A stretch of 64,000 nucleotides of DNA, taken from NCBI GenBank assembly GCA_005793345.1, contig SXSU01000112.1, forward strand, positions 1-64,000. Reading direction: 5' to 3'. Position numbers and translations under genes: made by a program. How positions within the stretch are numbered: the first letter of the stretch is position 1; each line of letters begins with the position of its first letter. This DNA is from Bdellovibrionales bacterium. Lineage in GTDB: Bacteria > Bdellovibrionota > Bdellovibrionia > Bdellovibrionales > Bdellovibrionaceae. A model generated the notes under the pieces. That model was not told the DNA's origin. It made no database searches and was given only the letters and a program-made list of their open reading frames with translations. Below, piece by piece: positions 18,069 through 25,938 of this stretch.

Positions 18069-20354
18069 TTAGTTCAACTCGAACTCATCTGTCTGATCGC
18101 CCACTTGAATTTTAAACTTTCCTTTTTCATAAATGTTTTTATTATTTTTACCAATAAACATTAAATCTTGTATGGAAATTGAAAATTCAACCATTTGAGA
18201 CTCACCGGCTTTTAAAAATATTTTTTTATAATTTTTTAATTGTTTAACAGGTGGAGTAACATCTTTACGATATAAATCTGAAATATAAAGTTGTACCACT
18301 TCACTGCCATCATGATCACCCACATTTGTAACTTGGACAGAGGCTTTGATAGTTTGATTTTCATTCATTGTTTTTGAACTCAATCCAAAACGTGAATATT
18401 GATATTCAGTATAACTTAAACCAAAACCAAAAGACCATTCAGGATTAAAAAATTTATCTTCTGAGATCTCTTGATATTTATGATCGTAGTGCAAAAGATC
18501 ATTTGGAGCTCTAGGGTACGAAAATGGAAGCTTTGCACTTGGGTTAATATCCCCAGCTATAAGGTCAGCAAAAGCTAATCCTCCTTCAATCCCAGGTAAC
18601 ATTCCAATAACTATTGATTGCATTTGATCTACTATTTTTCGAATTACTCTAGGACGTCCTTGAAGCATCAAAAGTATAATTGGTTTTTTTAATTTTGCTA
18701 ACTCCTGTGCATACTGCAATTGAGCTTCATCCAAGGTGAGATCATCGATATTTCCAGGCACTTCAGTGTAAGCTTTCTCTCCCAATGCTAAAATAATAAT
18801 ATCACTACGTGAGGCTGCACTCAGTGCAATATCATAATCATTTGCCTTTGTATTTAGTTCGACCCCTTTGTAGTAAGTGATTTTTTCATTACCAAAGCGA
18901 TCTTGTAAAGCTTGAAGAACTGTTTTTTTATTTTTAGGATAAAGGCTTTCGTTATTTCCTTGCCAACTCAGAGTCCAACCTCCATTTAGCGATGCTAAAC
19001 TATTTGCAGTTGGACCTGTCACAAATATACTTTGCTTGCGTGATGGGTTCAGTGGCAAAAATTGCTTTTCATTTTTAACTAAAACTAAGGATTCTCCTGC
19101 CATTTTTCGACTGATTTGCGCTGACTCTGGTGTAGCAAACTGGGCAACAAGTGATTTATCTGGCATTGGATTTTCAAATAATCCTAACATCATTTTGACT
19201 CGCAAAATTCTTCTAACTGCATCATCAATTCGAGATTGTGGTATTTCGCCAGCTTTGACTAATTTTTTCATCACATCAATAAAAGAAAAATCATATGGCA
19301 CCATACTCATATCTATTCCTGCCATGATTGCCATCTTTGTTGCTTCTTCATAAGAAGAGGCTAAATGATCTCTTTCATATAATTTTTTAATATCTAACCA
19401 ATCCGAAACGGCAAACCCTTTAAAATTAAGTTCGCCTTTTAATATTTCTGTGAGTAAGTGGTAATTAACATGGCCAGGGATACCATCAATTTCACCTGTA
19501 TTAACCATTACAGTTTCTGCACCTTCTTTTATTGCTTCTGCAAATGGAGGTAAGAAATATTCACGTATCATTCGTTCAGTTATAATAGCAGGTGTCTTAT
19601 CTTTTCCAGATTGCGGAACACTATAACCGAGATAATGTTTGAGACAGGCGGCAACTTTTGTTTTATCACTCAAATCTTTTAGCTGCTGCCCACTTATATT
19701 TGCGCGTCCCATGGTTTTTGTTAAATAAACATCTTCGCCATAGGTTTCAAAAAAACGGGACCATAAAAATTGGCGACCTAAATCAAGCACAGGAAAAAAA
19801 TTCCATGGAATACCTGAGGCTCGTGTTTCAAGTGCAGTAATTTCTCCAACTTTAAAATTATTTTTTGTATCCCAAGTTGCGGCTACATTTATAGATTGCG
19901 GAAATAGTGTTGCTCCAACTGTATAATGAGCACCATGAATAGAATCAATTCCATAAATCACAGGAATTTTTAATCGGTCCTTCAATGCCATTGATTGGAT
20001 TTCTGTTATGATATCATGCCAATGTTCAAGAGTATGAGCCTTATCGCCTGCCACATTCAAAATTGATCCCACATGATATTTTAAAATTGCAGTTTTTAAT
20101 TTTTCTTTATCAATACGGTGAGGAGTACCGCTACTTCCCGAATTGTTATCCTCAGAAATCACATCTAAAGTAACTTGGGTCATTTGACCAATTTTTTCAT
20201 CTAGGGTCATTTTGGATATTAATGAATCTACCTTTGCCATCAAGTCAGCTTCAGATATATTTTTCCGAGCAAATATTCTTTGATTTGGAGCAGATTCAAC
20301 TTGTGTTGAGAGTGTTATGAAACAGACAAGTGAAGAGATAAGTAGTTTTCTCAT
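18069..20354 (-). CDS. GH3-family beta-glucosidase, exported
   Basis: The ATG at 20354 has AAAGGC upstream and begins a signal peptide (MRKLLISSLVCFITLSTQVES), giving 761 residues. The GH3 N-domain includes MTLDEKIGQMTQ, the substrate-binding KHYLGY region and the nucleophile Asp in GFAVSDWLDI. The C-terminal GH3 sandwich and a fibronectin type III-like end (VQVTNVGDHDGSEVVQLYI) follow. The layout matches periplasmic BglX. It probably hydrolyses beta-glucosides or beta-linked oligosaccharides in the periplasm. Confidence 0.93.
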   Translation of the reverse strand: MRKLLISSLVCFITLSTQVESAPNQRIFARKNISEADLMAKVDSLISKMTLDEKIGQMTQVTLDVISEDNNSGSSGTPHRIDKEKLKTAILKYHVGSILNVAGDKAHTLEHWHDIITEIQSMALKDRLKIPVIYGIDSIHGAHYTVGATLFPQSINVAATWDTKNNFKVGEITALETRASGIPWNFFPVLDLGRQFLWSRFFETYGEDVYLTKTMGRANISGQQLKDLSDKTKVAACLKHYLGYSVPQSGKDKTPAIITERMIREYFLPPFAEAIKEGAETVMVNTGEIDGIPGHVNYHLLTEILKGELNFKGFAVSDWLDIKKLYERDHLASSYEEATKMAIMAGIDMSMVPYDFSFIDVMKKLVKAGEIPQSRIDDAVRRILRVKMMLGLFENPMPDKSLVAQFATPESAQISRKMAGESLVLVKNEKQFLPLNPSRKQSIFVTGPTANSLASLNGGWTLSWQGNNESLYPKNKKTVLQALQDRFGNEKITYYKGVELNTKANDYDIALSAASRSDIIILALGEKAYTEVPGNIDDLTLDEAQLQYAQELAKLKKPIILLMLQGRPRVIRKIVDQMQSIVIGMLPGIEGGLAFADLIAGDINPSAKLPFSYPRAPNDLLHYDHKYQEISEDKFFNPEWSFGFGLSYTEYQYSRFGLSSKTMNENQTIKASVQVTNVGDHDGSEVVQLYISDLYRKDVTPPVKQLKNYKKIFLKAGESQMVEFSISIQDLMFIGKNNKNIYEKGKFKIQVGDQTDEFELN

Positions 20355-20383
20355 ATTTATGCCTTTCAATATTTAATACGATT

Positions 20384-20423
20384 ATAACTGCGAAGTGATC
20401 AGACTTCATCAGGAGCAGTTATT
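20384..20423. repeat. shortened hairpin C of the dispersed repeat
   Basis: ATAACTGC and GCAGTTAT remain as outer arms around GAAGTGATCAGACTTCATC. The left inner arm is deleted. It lies 3' of the TIGR02147 gene and 5' of the beta-glucosidase gene. Confidence 0.6.
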
Positions 20424-20438
20424 CACTCATCATTGAAA

Positions 20439-21329
20439 TTATTTTTTAACAAGGCAAGATATATTTGAAAAAGGTATCATATAAGTACCAACTTGAATGA
20501 CTCGATCAGGATTATTTTCATCACATAGCCAACCAATTAATTCATCTTGAAATTTTCGAATTCTATCTCGCAGCTCAGGTAATTTCTGTGTGGATATCGG
20601 TATATGTAAAACACCAAGTTCTTGTTCTACAGGACCTAGTTTTTCTAAATTACTACCCCATGCCAATAAGGTTTGGGCATGAACTGTCTGCATTAGAGAC
20701 CTTGAAAAGGTGAGATCTCCCGTATCGATTGATGCTTCAACACTGCGATAAATTCCTTTATCGTCCATTTTAATAAATCCAGCCTCGACAAGTAATTTAA
20801 ATGAATTGTCAGCTTCATCTTTTGAAATTAAACCATTTAAGGCTTTAGATATAAAATCTCCTGAAGGCTCAAAATTCGGAAGAAATACCAACTCGCGAAC
20901 GAGCATGTGATACCAGCATGATAGTATCTCGTATCTCGCCTTTTCTAAATTACTTGTAATTAGTTTTTTCTTTTCAACCAACATTATTTTTTCTAACTCT
21001 ATTTGCTCTTCACTATTTTTGGACTGCTCAAATTGTACCATTGCCAAAAAATATTTTTGTTGATCAGGAGTAAGCCCTAGTTTTATTGCAGTTTTATTTG
21101 CAAGTTCAGGAGAAAGATTTCTTTCTCCTGATAAAACCAACTGCATAAAATTGGGACTTTTTAATCCTAACAGATTTGAAAATCTACGATATGAAAAACC
21201 AACTCTATGTTTTTTTTTAAAATTGAACCAATCAATAATATATTTCCGATAACTCACATAATTATTTATTAAAGGAAATTCTTTATGAGATTGATCAAGA
21301 AAAACTAATTGTTTATTTTCTAATTCCAA
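20439..21329 (-). CDS. TIGR02147-family HTH regulator
   Basis: The protein has 296 residues. The N-terminal HTH-like part (DWFNFKKKHRVGFSYRRFS, then LLGLKSPNFMQLVLSGERNLS) and the following LANKTAIKLGLTPDQQKYF match the TIGR02147 family, frequent in Bdellovibrio-like bacteria and Fibrobacter. The start is TTG with AGGAG eight bases before it, and it overlaps the upstream gene by 10 bp. It is the last gene of a three-gene operon with two secreted proteins. Family members are thought to be transcription factors; the target is unknown. An 18-bp palindrome before the operon is a candidate autoregulatory site. Confidence 0.85.
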   Translation of the reverse strand: MELENKQLVFLDQSHKEFPLINNYVSYRKYIIDWFNFKKKHRVGFSYRRFSNLLGLKSPNFMQLVLSGERNLSPELANKTAIKLGLTPDQQKYFLAMVQFEQSKNSEEQIELEKIMLVEKKKLITSNLEKARYEILSCWYHMLVRELVFLPNFEPSGDFISKALNGLISKDEADNSFKLLVEAGFIKMDDKGIYRSVEASIDTGDLTFSRSLMQTVHAQTLLAWGSNLEKLGPVEQELGVLHIPISTQKLPELRDRIRKFQDELIGWLCDENNPDRVIQVGTYMIPFSNISCLVKK

Positions 21330-21847
21330 TCACAGACTCCTGCTGTTAATTTTAAAGAACTTAAAATAAATTTTATTGCATTATGATTTGAATTATTTTT
21401 AAGACCTCTAATTAATATTCCTTTTTGACTACCCCAAAGCACAAGTCCCTCTACAGTATTAACATTTGAATTGATACTTTTACTTTCATATTCAAAAAAT
21501 TCAATGCATTCATGGGAGGGACTTTTACTCAAATGTCTCCAATTATCATTTAAAAGTAAATTTATTAGTTCCTTACGCTTGTAATTAGAAAACTCAGGAA
21601 AGATCTCCCTCACTTTTAAAATTTCAAGAGCATTAGGAACTCCACTATTTTCACCTTCTAAATTTAAATTATTTGCAATAACTCTTAGATTTCCATCTCC
21701 CATACTTTGGGTGATAGAGTACTCCATTGGAATTTGGGCTTTAAAACCATCTTCGTTATCATAAATTCCATTACCAGTTCTTCCAATTCCATGAGCACAA
21801 ACGCTTAAAATCATCGAGAATAAAATTAATAATGGTATTTGTTTCAT
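21320..21847 (-). CDS. secreted protein of unknown function (middle gene of TIGR02147 operon)
   Basis: The protein has 175 residues with a signal peptide (PLLILFSMILSVCAHG). The rest contains EDGFKAQIPMEYSITQ, two distant Cys and a strand-rich C-terminal half with LVLWGSQKGILIRGL. I do not recognise a family. Its start codon overlaps the upstream gene stop (ATGA) and its end overlaps the regulator start, so the three genes are translationally coupled. Confidence 0.75.
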   Translation of the reverse strand: MKQIPLLILFSMILSVCAHGIGRTGNGIYDNEDGFKAQIPMEYSITQSMGDGNLRVIANNLNLEGENSGVPNALEILKVREIFPEFSNYKRKELINLLLNDNWRHLSKSPSHECIEFFEYESKSINSNVNTVEGLVLWGSQKGILIRGLKNNSNHNAIKFILSSLKLTAGVCDWN

Positions 21848-22512
21848 TCTACTATATCCTGAAATTCAATTGTTGCTGAAAATGCTTCAGGAATAGCAGC
21901 ACTACAGTTTCCTTGATCTGTACATGTCAGACCAAGATCAGGAATAAGTGATAAAATTCCAGAAGAAAGATTTAAATCTTTAGATTCAAAATATTTAAAA
22001 TTAAACTGAACATTTGAAATTTTAGAACCAGTTAGAAATAGTCCAGCGGCAAAATGTTTCAAATCTACCTTTGGTTCACTTAAAAATAAAGTTTGTTTTC
22101 CAATAAGCTCCAGACCCAATACATGAATTTCAATAGTTTTATTCTCAACTGTACTTTTACAAATAAAATGATCTCCATAATCTAAATTGTAATTTTCTAT
22201 ACCTCGGATATCAAATACATTTATTTTTTGAGTAATTTCACAAACCTCTTCCACTTTTGATTCAGAGTGAGTTCCATTTTGAATAAATGATAGTTTTCTA
22301 ATTCTTACTTTTGCATTAACTTTACGTGTAGGTTCTGTAGGTGTTCTGTCTTCTTGTTTTAATATGTATGAGTTATTTTTTAATAAATTAATACTTACTG
22401 CCTGGTCCATTAAGTTTTTAATATTTATCTTTTGAGCTAGACCTATGTTACTAACTAGGTTTGAAGATAATATAGTCATTAAAAGCGTTTTTGTTATTAA
22501 GCATTTTTTCAT
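21844..22512 (-). CDS. secreted protein of unknown function (first gene of TIGR02147 operon)
   Basis: The protein has 222 residues. The N-terminus has a signal-peptide-like stretch (LITKTLLMTILSSNLVSNIGLA). The mature part is beta-rich, with charged strands such as RKVNAKVRIRKLSF, and has four Cys. No known domain is recognised. GGGGAACAAATG gives a good ribosome site. It begins the operon that ends with the TIGR02147 regulator. Confidence 0.75.
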   Translation of the reverse strand: MKKCLITKTLLMTILSSNLVSNIGLAQKINIKNLMDQAVSINLLKNNSYILKQEDRTPTEPTRKVNAKVRIRKLSFIQNGTHSESKVEEVCEITQKINVFDIRGIENYNLDYGDHFICKSTVENKTIEIHVLGLELIGKQTLFLSEPKVDLKHFAAGLFLTGSKISNVQFNFKYFESKDLNLSSGILSLIPDLGLTCTDQGNCSAAIPEAFSATIEFQDIVE

Positions 22513-22558
22513 TTGTTCCCCTATTTTTGTATTTTTAAAATTTATATTTCATTAATTT

Positions 22559-22576
22559 TTTATGTTCGAACATAAA
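22559..22576. promoter_or_regulatory. 18-bp perfect palindrome before the TIGR02147 operon
   Basis: TTTATGTTCGAACATAAA is a perfect palindrome centred about 55 bp before the operon start at 22512. GAACATAAACTAAGTTTGT runs on from it (22568-22586). A near-copy occurs in inverted orientation at 22685-22704. Position and symmetry suit an operator. Confidence 0.55.
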
Positions 22577-22782
22577 CTAAGTTTGTTTTTATTCTTAAAA
22601 AGTTACAAGATCCTGGTATACGAAATTGAAGACATAGAAGTATACGCGTTAGGCCTAAAGTTGTGTTTCTAAAATTTGTTCAGCACAAACTAAGTTTTAT
22701 GTTCTCATAAAAATTTAAAATACAATATATATATTATGTTTTTACTTAAAATTTCAGCTACGTATAATATGAGAAATTTAAT

Positions 22783-22818
22783 GGGTAGGCTACCTGATAA
22801 ATAAAGGGTAGACTACCC
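22783..22818. promoter_or_regulatory. tandem GGGTAG-N-CTACC palindromes
   Basis: GGTAGGCTACC (22784-22794) and GGGTAGACTACCC (22806-22818) are two near-identical palindromes with centres 23 bp apart, about two helical turns. They are GC-rich islands in an otherwise very AT-rich gap of 750 bp. They could be an operator for the dead HTH gene beside them or a short RNA structure. Confidence 0.4.
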
Positions 22819-22881
22819 AAGAAAGATTGTATGCAGTCTAATTTCCTAAGATAGCAAAAGCTAAAAAAATAAATAAAAATT

Positions 22882-23004
22882 AATCTGAAAGATATTAATA
22901 AATCTAAACTAATTATAAACACTCTAAAGAAGAATCCAAAATTAACTCAAATTGAGTTAGCTAAAATTGTTGAAGGAGTGCGGTATTATATTAAAAACTA
23001 CTAG
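22882..23004 (+). pseudogene. remnant of a winged-helix/HTH gene
   Basis: One frame reads KLIINTLKKNPKLTQIELAKIVEG followed by VRYYIKNY and a stop. This resembles the common ILxxIxxNPxITQxELAxxLGxxxxTVxYYIKxL helix-turn-helix, but the residues of the turn and part of the recognition helix are missing and there is no start codon. It is likely a decayed regulator or helicase tail. The rest of the gap 22513-23269 shows no other gene. Confidence 0.35.
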
Positions 23005-23269
23005 CTCAAAAAAATTTTAATTAGCGATATATAATGGCTTGCTAACGATAATAAATTTTTACTCTCAAATCTCAACATACAAAGATAAAGCATTTTTTAT
23101 TCAATATGGAAAAAATAAATTACTCCCACGTATAAATACACTTATAGAAAATCGAGCTAAAACATTTTTTAACCATAATGGTTTAAAATAACTTCTCATG
23201 ATTCATACAGTTCACTTAAAAGAATTGTATTGAATCAGACATAATCTCGTGATTTTTCAATCACTCTAC

Positions 23270-23683
23270 TTATTTTAACTGAGGATGTTTTTTTTCAAAG
23301 GCCATGCGTTGCTGACTGGAATTTAAAATGCGTGTTAACACATTGGGAGTCAGACCCTTATTTCCGCAAGAATCAGCGCAGGAAGAAAATCCATAGGGAC
23401 ATTTTTCCCAGCATGAACTTCCACCACCGCAGGAATCAGCACACGATGTAAAACCATAAGGACATTTATCCCAACATGCACTTCCGCCACCACAAGAGTC
23501 AGCGCAAGAAGTAAAGCCATAGGGGCATTTATCCCAACAACTTCCACTGCTACCGCCACTTCCCCCAACCTCTTCACATAGATATTTTGTTCCATCCTTA
23601 TCAAGATAAAATGAATCCGCATTTACATTAAATGATGTTAGCGGAATAAAAATTAGCGCAATATAAATTAAAAATTTTCTCAT
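23270..23683 (-). CDS. small secreted protein with three Cys-rich tandem repeats
   Basis: The protein has 137 residues with a signal peptide (MRKFLIYIALIFIPLTSFNVNA). It holds three tandem copies of the 20-residue unit CWDKCPYGFTSCADSCGGGS, the last copy slightly varied. Each unit has four Cys, giving a disulfide-rich array, followed by a charged C-terminal tail (FEKKHPQLK). GGGGGATCT lies before the ATG. The DNA repeats are 60 bp and could change copy number by slippage. No family is recognised; a secreted binding or structural module is possible. Confidence 0.75.
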   Translation of the reverse strand: MRKFLIYIALIFIPLTSFNVNADSFYLDKDGTKYLCEEVGGSGGSSGSCWDKCPYGFTSCADSCGGGSACWDKCPYGFTSCADSCGGGSSCWEKCPYGFSSCADSCGNKGLTPNVLTRILNSSQQRMAFEKKHPQLK

Positions 23684-23800
23684 AGATCCCCCTTATATAG
23701 TTTGTTCCGATTGCGTTTTGCAATAATAGAGCCAAACTTAAGTAGGGTCAGAAAATCACCACTTGTTGAGTTTTTGAATAAAGAAAAGTTTTTGTAGGAA

Positions 23801-23860
23801 GACTCTGCTCGGGATTATGTGTCTTAAAATCACGAAGCGATCAGAGTTATTCATGAGAAA
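23801..23860. repeat. diverged hairpin C of the dispersed repeat
   Basis: TCTGCTCGGGATTATGTGTC and GATCAGAGTTATTCATGAGA keep the order of hairpin C with several changes. It lies directly 3' of the 23861 gene. Confidence 0.5.
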
Positions 23861-24685
23861 TTAATTATAATGGAACTTTTTATGATTTTTCATGAGTTGA
23901 ATTTCAAAATTATCAATCTCATCATCGGTAAAAATTATTTTTAAATTATCAAGTGATATTGATTTAGCATAATTAAAACTATCAATATAAAATTTTTCGA
24001 TCCAAGCAGATTTTGCATTATCAGAGTTAATTTGATTGAGTTCCATCCAAGACTTCCAGTGGCAATTAAATATAGAATCACTCATACTATTTGATTGAAC
24101 TTCTTCTTCAGAAGCCGATTCGCAATTTATATATTCTAATTGTAGATCAATCAAATCCGCATCTAATCCTAAGGATACCATGCAGTCTTGAGCTAAGCTC
24201 ATTTCTAAATAATGCAAATAATCACCAAATAGGCTCCAAAATTGGAGGCCCTTTTTACCAAAATCACTATCACAAAAATAAGATGTACAAACCGAACCTC
24301 TATAAGCCCAAATACCACATTGCTGTTTTATTTTATCAAAATAAGGACAAAGAAACTTTGAGTTAAAACCAAAGTCATTTTCATTTCTTTGATGAAACTC
24401 AATTTGGTATTTTACAGGAGCAAATAACCCAAGAGGGAGTGCATACTCTTGGTTTTGTATCTTAGAACGAATTTGTTCTAAAATAAATTTCGGAGTATTA
24501 GGATCAGATAAAATTGCACCTACTGAGTAGTTTGTTAAAAATGGATGAAAAGTACAACATTTTAAATCCATGGGATACTTTGGACAATTATGGAAAGTCG
24601 CTTTTTTCTCAGTTAGATTCAAATCTGGAAAACGTGATAATAAATAGTTTTTTAATATTGGTGATGAAATCTGAGATAAATTCAT
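23861..24685 (-). CDS. cysteine-cluster protein, YkgJ-like
   Basis: The protein has 274 residues. The N-terminal part has CPKYPMDLKCCTFHPFL and the middle has CPYFDKIKQQCGIWAYRGSVC followed by TSYFC. This spacing resembles the Cys-cluster (zinc- or iron-chelating) proteins of the YkgJ type, in which YRxxxC is typical. There is no signal peptide. The C-terminal 110 residues are acidic and unknown. A metal-bound or Fe-S role is inferred. Confidence 0.6.
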   Translation of the reverse strand: MNLSQISSPILKNYLLSRFPDLNLTEKKATFHNCPKYPMDLKCCTFHPFLTNYSVGAILSDPNTPKFILEQIRSKIQNQEYALPLGLFAPVKYQIEFHQRNENDFGFNSKFLCPYFDKIKQQCGIWAYRGSVCTSYFCDSDFGKKGLQFWSLFGDYLHYLEMSLAQDCMVSLGLDADLIDLQLEYINCESASEEEVQSNSMSDSIFNCHWKSWMELNQINSDNAKSAWIEKFYIDSFNYAKSISLDNLKIIFTDDEIDNFEIQLMKNHKKFHYN

Positions 24686-24695
24686 GAATTATTAT

Positions 24696-25142
24696 TTAAT
24701 CTTTTATTGGGACTTTAGATAATTCAGGAGGTGATTGTTTTTTTATGAGGGCCTTTTCTTCTTTGTTTAATGGTCCATAATCACGACTGTAATTCCAACC
24801 AAAACCCCATCTATAATCGGTATCAAAATATGGAGTTCCCCCAATTCGAACGCCTTTATACATTATATAAGCATCATCAACATAGCCTGTTTCAGAAACA
24901 CAATCGTACATTGCTTCATCAGCAGCTAATCGTTCTATTTCTGTACCACCTGCCCAATACTTTAAATCATGTTGCACACAACAATGGAGCCATAAACTTG
25001 GTTCTTCTGAAGTCCCATTTGGATAACTCGTACATCCATCTGTTTCAAATGGATTAAGATCTTCAGGATTAACCCTAGCCTGAACAGGGTCAAAAAATAT
25101 AAATAAATTTAAAACTATAAATAATAAGTAAGGAATAAACAT
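24696..25142 (-). CDS. exported phospholipase-A2-like protein
   Basis: The ATG at 25142 has GAAGGG just upstream. A longer frame from 25181 would take its first residues from a dispersed-repeat fragment and is rejected. The 148-residue product has a signal peptide (PYLLFIVLNLFIFFDPVQA). DGCTSYPNGT and HCCVQHDLKYWAGG follow. CCxxHDxxY with a nearby DGC is the catalytic His-Asp region of phospholipase A2-like folds. ADEAMYDCV supplies another Cys. Lipase activity is inferred, not shown; only the His-Asp core is recognisable. Confidence 0.6.
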   Translation of the reverse strand: MFIPYLLFIVLNLFIFFDPVQARVNPEDLNPFETDGCTSYPNGTSEEPSLWLHCCVQHDLKYWAGGTEIERLAADEAMYDCVSETGYVDDAYIMYKGVRIGGTPYFDTDYRWGFGWNYSRDYGPLNKEEKALIKKQSPPELSKVPIKD

Positions 25143-25154
25143 CACAGGCCCTTC

Positions 25155-25204
25155 AATGTCTGATAAAATCGCGCAAGCCATCAGACGTAATAAAAGGCAG
25201 TTAA
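25155..25204. repeat. partial hairpin C of the dispersed repeat
   Basis: ATGTCTGATAAAATCGCGCA then GCCATCAGACGTAATAAAAG and GCAGTTAA keep the inner stem and right arm. It lies between the divergent 24696 and 25358 genes. Confidence 0.65.
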
Positions 25205-25357
25205 TAGCAGCACAAATTTCAGAAGTACAAATATATTTTTATTAACGCAAAACCAAACACTAACCCAACTTGATAGTATCTGATATTCTTCAATAGATTT
25301 TTTTAACCACTTTAATAGAACAACTTACTTAAGTTAACAATTAGATAAGAAAAAATT

Positions 25358-25915
25358 ATGAAAAATCAGAATATTGAAATATCTAAATTTGAATTGAATG
25401 CTGTTTCACACGTTATTGAGTTTACTGATAAGTGGATAGGTAAAGGTTATTACACTGAACAACAACTCAAAGAGCTAGTTTGGCAATCCAAAGGCTGTTC
25501 ATTTTTAGCATGGGATTTAAATTTTACCCCTCAAAAACTTATTGCACTTAGGCTTACTCTTGCACCTGGGGCGTGGCTACAAAATCCATGCTCACCAACT
25601 AAATGGAATGTTGCTCATCAAAAAGTTGGTTACTTTAAAAGCCTATTCGTCCATGGAAATTATCGTTCAATTGGACTTGGGCAAAAACTTTCAAATTTAT
25701 CCTTAAATTTAGTTTCACAATTAGGTGGTGAAGCTGTGATAACTCATTCGTGGCTTGAATCCCCTAATAATAGTTCACAGATTTATTTAAAAAAAATGGG
25801 ATTTATAGAGATTGCAACTCACCCTAAATTTTGGAACAATATTGACTATCATTGCACGCGCTGTGCTCCTAATAAATGCATATGCACAGCTGTGGAAATG
25901 ATTAAGTATATATAA
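25358..25915 (+). CDS. GNAT-family N-acetyltransferase with Cys-rich tail
   Basis: The protein has 185 residues. The acetyl-CoA loop is visible in YRSIGLGQKL (R-x-x-G-x-G/A), and the C-terminal GNAT strand in SQIYLKKMGFIEI. After the GNAT fold comes an unusual tail CTRCAPNKCICTA (C-x2-C-x4-C-x-C), which may bind a metal. The next gene, a FAD-dependent oxidoreductase, starts 23 bp downstream, so the two probably work together. Substrate unknown. Confidence 0.8.
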   Translation: MKNQNIEISKFELNAVSHVIEFTDKWIGKGYYTEQQLKELVWQSKGCSFLAWDLNFTPQKLIALRLTLAPGAWLQNPCSPTKWNVAHQKVGYFKSLFVHGNYRSIGLGQKLSNLSLNLVSQLGGEAVITHSWLESPNNSSQIYLKKMGFIEIATHPKFWNNIDYHCTRCAPNKCICTAVEMIKYI

Positions 25916-25938
25916 GAATAATTATACCGGGGTTTTTA

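Noticed and set aside
25143-25181. N-terminal extension of the phospholipase-like protein (MACAILSDI...)
   Set aside because: These codons lie in a fragment of the dispersed repeat, while the ATG at 25142 has its own ribosome site and signal peptide.
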